NCBI GenBank assembly: GCA_011322445.1
Contig: DRMV01000049.1
Span: forward strand, 1-44,019
Reading direction: 5' to 3'
Length of the DNA stretch: 44,019 bases
Source of the DNA: Chloroflexota bacterium
GTDB lineage: Bacteria; Chloroflexota; Anaerolineae; Anaerolineales; DRMV01
Position numbers and translations under genes: made by a program. The notes below the pieces were generated by a model. That model saw only the letters and a list, made by a program, of their open reading frames with translations. It made no database searches and was not told the DNA's origin. This document shows, piece after piece, positions 42,358 to 44,019 of the stretch. Every line of letters begins with the position of its first letter. Position 1 is the stretch's first letter.

Positions 42358-42987
42358 CTAATTCTTCCGGGCCGCGCGGATGAGCACCAGGCCGCCCTTG
42401 GGGCCAGGCACACCACCCTTCACAGCCAACAGGTTGCGTTCCGGGTCCACCAGGACCACCTCAAGCCCCATCACGGTGACGCGGTTCGCGCCCATGTGAC
42501 CAGGGCCGCGGTTGCCCTTCATCGTGCGGCCGGGGGTCGAGCCCGCCCCACGAGAACCGGGGGCGCGCCAACGATCCGACTGACCGTGGGTTTTGGGGCC
42601 GCCGCCGAAGCCAAAACGCTTCACACCGCCCTGGAAACCCCGGCCTTTGCTGGTGCCGATGACATCAACCCGCTCACCGACAGCGAAGCGCTCCACCGTC
42701 ACCGTATCCCCCTCCTCGACGTCCGGGTCTTTTACCCGGAATTCGCGCAAATAGCGCAGCGGCGGCACGCCCACCCGCTTCAGGTGGCCCAACTGGCCGC
42801 CGGTCAACCGCTTGGGGTTGACTTCCTGGAAACCCAATTGCACCGCGGAGTAGCCATCTTTCTCCGGGCGGCGCACCTGGGTAACGTAGCAAGGCCCAGC
42901 CTCAATGAGCGTCACGGGAATCGCCGCGCCGTCTTCATTGAAGATCTGGGTCATGCCGATCTTCTTTCCAATAAGCCCTTTGAACAT
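42358..42987 (-). CDS. rplC: Large ribosomal subunit protein uL3
   Basis: A 209-residue protein: [60 protein letters not shown] and [25 protein letters not shown] lies upstream of the ATG at 42987. A 333-nt gap separates it from rpsJ. Confidence 0.98.
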   Translation of the reverse strand: MFKGLIGKKIGMTQIFNEDGAAIPVTLIEAGPCYVTQVRRPEKDGYSAVQLGFQEVNPKRLTGGQLGHLKRVGVPPLRYLREFRVKDPDVEEGDTVTVERFAVGERVDVIGTSKGRGFQGGVKRFGFGGGPKTHGQSDRWRAPGSRGAGSTPGRTMKGNRGPGHMGANRVTVMGLEVVLVDPERNLLAVKGGVPGPKGGLVLIRAARKN

Positions 42988-43256
42988 CTCGGTTGTTCTC
43001 CTTTACACCAAAGTTTCTCGGGACTGTCGGCCTGGGCTTGAGCCGCATCATCCCGCCCCTCAGCAGTCAGCAGAGCGTCGCGAGCGAAATCGCAGTTTTC
43101 TGTGCGCTCGCGGCCCGACCCTGCTCTTACTCAGGGGGAACCGCCCACCAGCGGGCTGCCCCGCTGCTGTGACCTCTTTCAAGGCTTTGTTGCCCGGCGC
43201 TTCGCTGGGGAGGACACGCACACGCGCCCTCCCCAGCGGCTCAGGCTTCGCAAAGC
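42988..43256 (-). promoter_or_regulatory. Structured 5' leader of the rplC segment
   Basis: No gene is visible in 42988-43320. Downstream of the promoter at 43263-43291 the RNA can form at least four perfect stems. They are AGGCTT/AAGCCT (43243-43258), an 11-bp stem (43203-43213 with 43228-43238), a 7-bp stem (43149-43155 with 43160-43166) and an 8-bp stem (43079-43086 with 43105-43112). The length of about 270 nt and the position before rplC-rplD suggest a ribosomal-protein autoregulatory leader; the ligand is not identifiable by eye. Confidence 0.5.
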
Positions 43257-43262
43257 CTGCCA

Positions 43263-43291
43263 ATTTTACCCGATGTGAAGCAGGCTGTCCA
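43263..43291 (-). promoter_or_regulatory. Sigma-70-type promoter between rpsJ and rplC
   Basis: On the minus strand TGGACA (43286-43291), a 17-nt spacer and TAAAAT (43263-43268); each hexamer matches consensus at five of six. Transcription would begin near 43256. Confidence 0.7.
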
Positions 43292-43320
43292 CGTTTTCCG
43301 CGCCAATTCAGGCAACGGCG

Positions 43321-43629
43321 TTACAGCTTGATCTCGATATCCACACCCGCGGGAAGGTTCAACCGCATCAGCATGTCGATGGTCTTGGCATCCGGGTCCA
43401 GCACATCGATCAGCCGTTTGTGGGTGCGAATTTCAAAATGCTCGTGCGAATCTTTGTCGATGAAGGTCGAGCGGCGCACGGTAAAGCGCTCGATTTTGGT
43501 GGGCAGGGGCACCGGTCCCACAACCCGCGCGCCCGTGCGTTCCGCGGCTTCCACGATGCGTTTAGCCGACTGGTCCAAGACCCGATGGTCGTAGGCCTTC
43601 AAGCGGATGCGAATGCGTTGTTTCGCCAT
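43321..43629 (-). CDS. rpsJ: Small ribosomal subunit protein uS10
   Basis: A 102-residue protein: [40 protein letters not shown] and [18 protein letters not shown]. It also takes part in NusB-dependent antitermination. It starts 10 nt after the tuf stop and, unusually, is separated from rplC by 333 nt. Confidence 0.98.
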   Translation of the reverse strand: MAKQRIRIRLKAYDHRVLDQSAKRIVEAAERTGARVVGPVPLPTKIERFTVRRSTFIDKDSHEHFEIRTHKRLIDVLDPDAKTIDMLMRLNLPAGVDIEIKL

Positions 43630-43639
43630 GACTTCTACC

Positions 43640-44019
43640 TCAGTCCAGAATCTCGGTGACCACGCCAGCGCCCACCGTCAAACCACCTTCGCGAATGGCG
43701 AACTTGCTGCCCTGCTCCAACGCTACCGGCTTCAGCAATTCCACCACCATGTTCACATTGTCGCCAGGCATCACCATCTCTACGCCTTCCGGCAACTGTA
43801 TCGTCCCCGTCACATCCGTCGTCCGAATGTAGAACTGCGGCCGGTACCCGTTGAAGAACGGCTTGTGCCGCCCGCCTTCGTCTTTCTTCAACACATACAC
43901 TTCCGCCTTGAATTTCTTGTGCGGCGTGATGCTCTTCGGCGCTGCCACCACCATCCCCCGCTCCACTTCGTCGCGGCCAATACCGCGCAGCAGCAGCCCC
44001 ACATTGTCCCCGGCGATGC
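43640..44019 (-). CDS. tuf: Elongation factor Tu, C-terminal part (start outside window)
   Basis: The open frame from the window edge encodes about 126 residues: [20 protein letters not shown], then [40 protein letters not shown] and [15 protein letters not shown], the end of domain 2 and all of domain 3 of EF-Tu. The stop is 10 nt before rpsJ, as in the str/S10 arrangement of many bacteria. Confidence 0.97.
   Translation of the reverse strand, partial: IAGDNVGLLLRGIGRDEVERGMVVAAPKSITPHKKFKAEVYVLKKDEGGRHKPFFNGYRPQFYIRTTDVTGTIQLPEGVEMVMPGDNVNMVVELLKPVALEQGSKFAIREGGLTVGAGVVTEILD

Noticed and set aside
42988-43320. Small protein gene between rpsJ and rplC
   Set aside because: A 67-codon minus frame (43060-43263) exists but lacks a ribosome site and overlaps all the strong hairpins; it is better explained as leader RNA.

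Overview
The window is GC-rich, gene-dense chromosomal DNA, most likely from a member of the Chloroflexota (Anaerolineae-like). I infer this from the Thr/Pro-rich linkers on exported proteins, the zinc-type uS14, the paired AI-2E family permeases, the YabN/MazG fusion and the intergenic repeat style. No 16S gene is present, so the assignment is an inference. No rRNA, tRNA or CRISPR array was found.

Layout. (1) 1-5416, plus strand: the tail of a Thr/Pro-rich protein, then three M42 metallo-aminopeptidase paralogues. Between them sit a monooxygenase-fold protein, a frameshifted PLD-like gene and an MntA/HepT type VII toxin-antitoxin pair. (2) 5571-8543, minus: an Rrf2-type Fe-S regulator followed by cydA and cydB (cytochrome bd oxidase). 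(3) 8729-10643, plus: an orphan solute-binding lipoprotein and a membrane protein. (4) 10822-19911, minus: yifB/comM, a solitary nucleotidyltransferase, polA, a receiver-like/Roadblock/inactivated-transposase fusion with a tiny partner gene, and two AI-2E family permeases. (5) 20147-23382, minus: a small exported protein, a large SipW-type signal peptidase fused to a DUF5305-like region and an HD-GYP-like domain, and an exported RTX-repeat protein. (6) 23713-24543, plus: a membrane-anchored double-LysM protein. (7) 24666-44019, minus: mazG, then the str/S10/spc/alpha ribosomal superoperon read from the right edge: tuf, rpsJ, rplC-D-W-B, rpsS, rplV, rpsC, rplP, rpmC, rpsQ, rplN, rplX, rplE, rpsN, rpsH, rplF, rplR, rpsE, rpmD, rplO, secY, adk, map, rpmJ, rpsM, rpsK, rpsD, rpoA, rplQ, truA, rplM, rpsI.

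Main points of interest. First, the signal-peptidase locus: both flanking genes encode precursors with the same motif (NTVPT-S/T-YA-x-DG) just after the hydrophobic signal, which suggests a dedicated peptidase with its own substrates. The peptidase carries an HD-GYP-like domain whose HD pair has become HG. Second, a 516-residue protein upstream of polA joins a receiver-like domain, a Roadblock/LC7 domain, a long Pro/Ala linker and an IS200/Y1 transposase-like domain. In that last domain the HUH motif reads HLQ and the catalytic Tyr position is Phe, so it looks domesticated. Third, a strong promoter and a structured leader of about 270 nt separate rpsJ from rplC. Fourth, infA is missing from its usual place between map and rpmJ, where a separate promoter is found instead.

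Start codons were chosen by Shine-Dalgarno spacing and family N-termini. Protein functions rest on motif recognition only; no database search was possible.
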